DNA of 5,527 bases from Halanaerobium sp051746665 (GTDB lineage Bacteria; Bacillota; Halanaerobiia; Halanaerobiales; Halanaerobiaceae). Where the stretch lies: assembly GCA_051746665.1 (NCBI GenBank), contig JBNJFG010000116.1, positions 1-5,527 of the forward strand. Direction: 5' to 3'. Shown here piece after piece: positions 5,523 through 5,527 of this stretch. The translations under genes were made by a program, and so were the position numbers. The stretch's first letter is position 1. Every line of letters starts with the position of its first letter. The notes under the pieces are model-generated. The model was not told the origin of the DNA, made no database searches, and worked only from the letters and a program-made list of their open reading frames with translations.

Positions 5523-5527
5523 TTATA

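Noticed and set aside
1..5527. CRISPR arrays, tRNA or rRNA genes, insertion sequences, toxin-antitoxin or defence genes
   Set aside because: No regularly spaced repeats, tRNA-like folds, transposase motifs or matching protein motifs are visible on either strand.

Overview
The window is AT-rich DNA whose recognisable genes all lie on the + strand. They have strong AGGAGG-type ribosome binding sites and codons ending mostly in A or T. The protein styles (a B. subtilis-like CsaA, a clostridial-type Mpg glycosylase, a TrpB1 rich in Asp and Glu) suggest a low-GC anaerobic member of the Bacillota. The acidic residue bias in TrpB and in the 175-residue unknown protein would fit a halophilic line such as Halanaerobiales. 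That placement is an inference from composition and family resemblance, not a proven identification.

Layout: (1) 2-1030, chorismate synthase (aroC), cut at its 5' end by the window edge; (2) 1167-2099, a 310-residue protein resembling the alpha/alpha-toroid (prenyltransferase / squalene cyclase) repeat families, function unknown; (3) 2220-2813, a Mpg/AAG-type 3-methyladenine DNA glycosylase starting at TTG; (4) 2924-3451, an acidic 175-residue protein I do not recognise, followed by a strong palindromic terminator; (5) 3614-3943, CsaA, a tRNA-binding OB-fold / chaperone-like protein; (6) 3944-4313, a 370-base gap holding what looks like a decayed gene, a compact intrinsic terminator and a good promoter; (7) 4314-5522, tryptophan synthase beta chain (trpB), ending 5 bases before the window edge.

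The genes are separated by 110-370 bases, and several have their own promoter or terminator, so this reads as a series of mostly single-gene units rather than one operon. The two aromatic amino-acid genes (aroC and trpB) frame the window but are separated by unrelated genes. No trpA, trpC or trpF lies beside trpB inside the window.

I see no convincing new multi-gene system. The most interesting points are: the AroC carries Gln where the family has a near-invariant catalytic His (RPxHAD to RPAQSD); the gap before trpB holds a broken coding stretch with an internal terminator, which could instead be a regulatory leader; and two proteins of unknown function stand alone.
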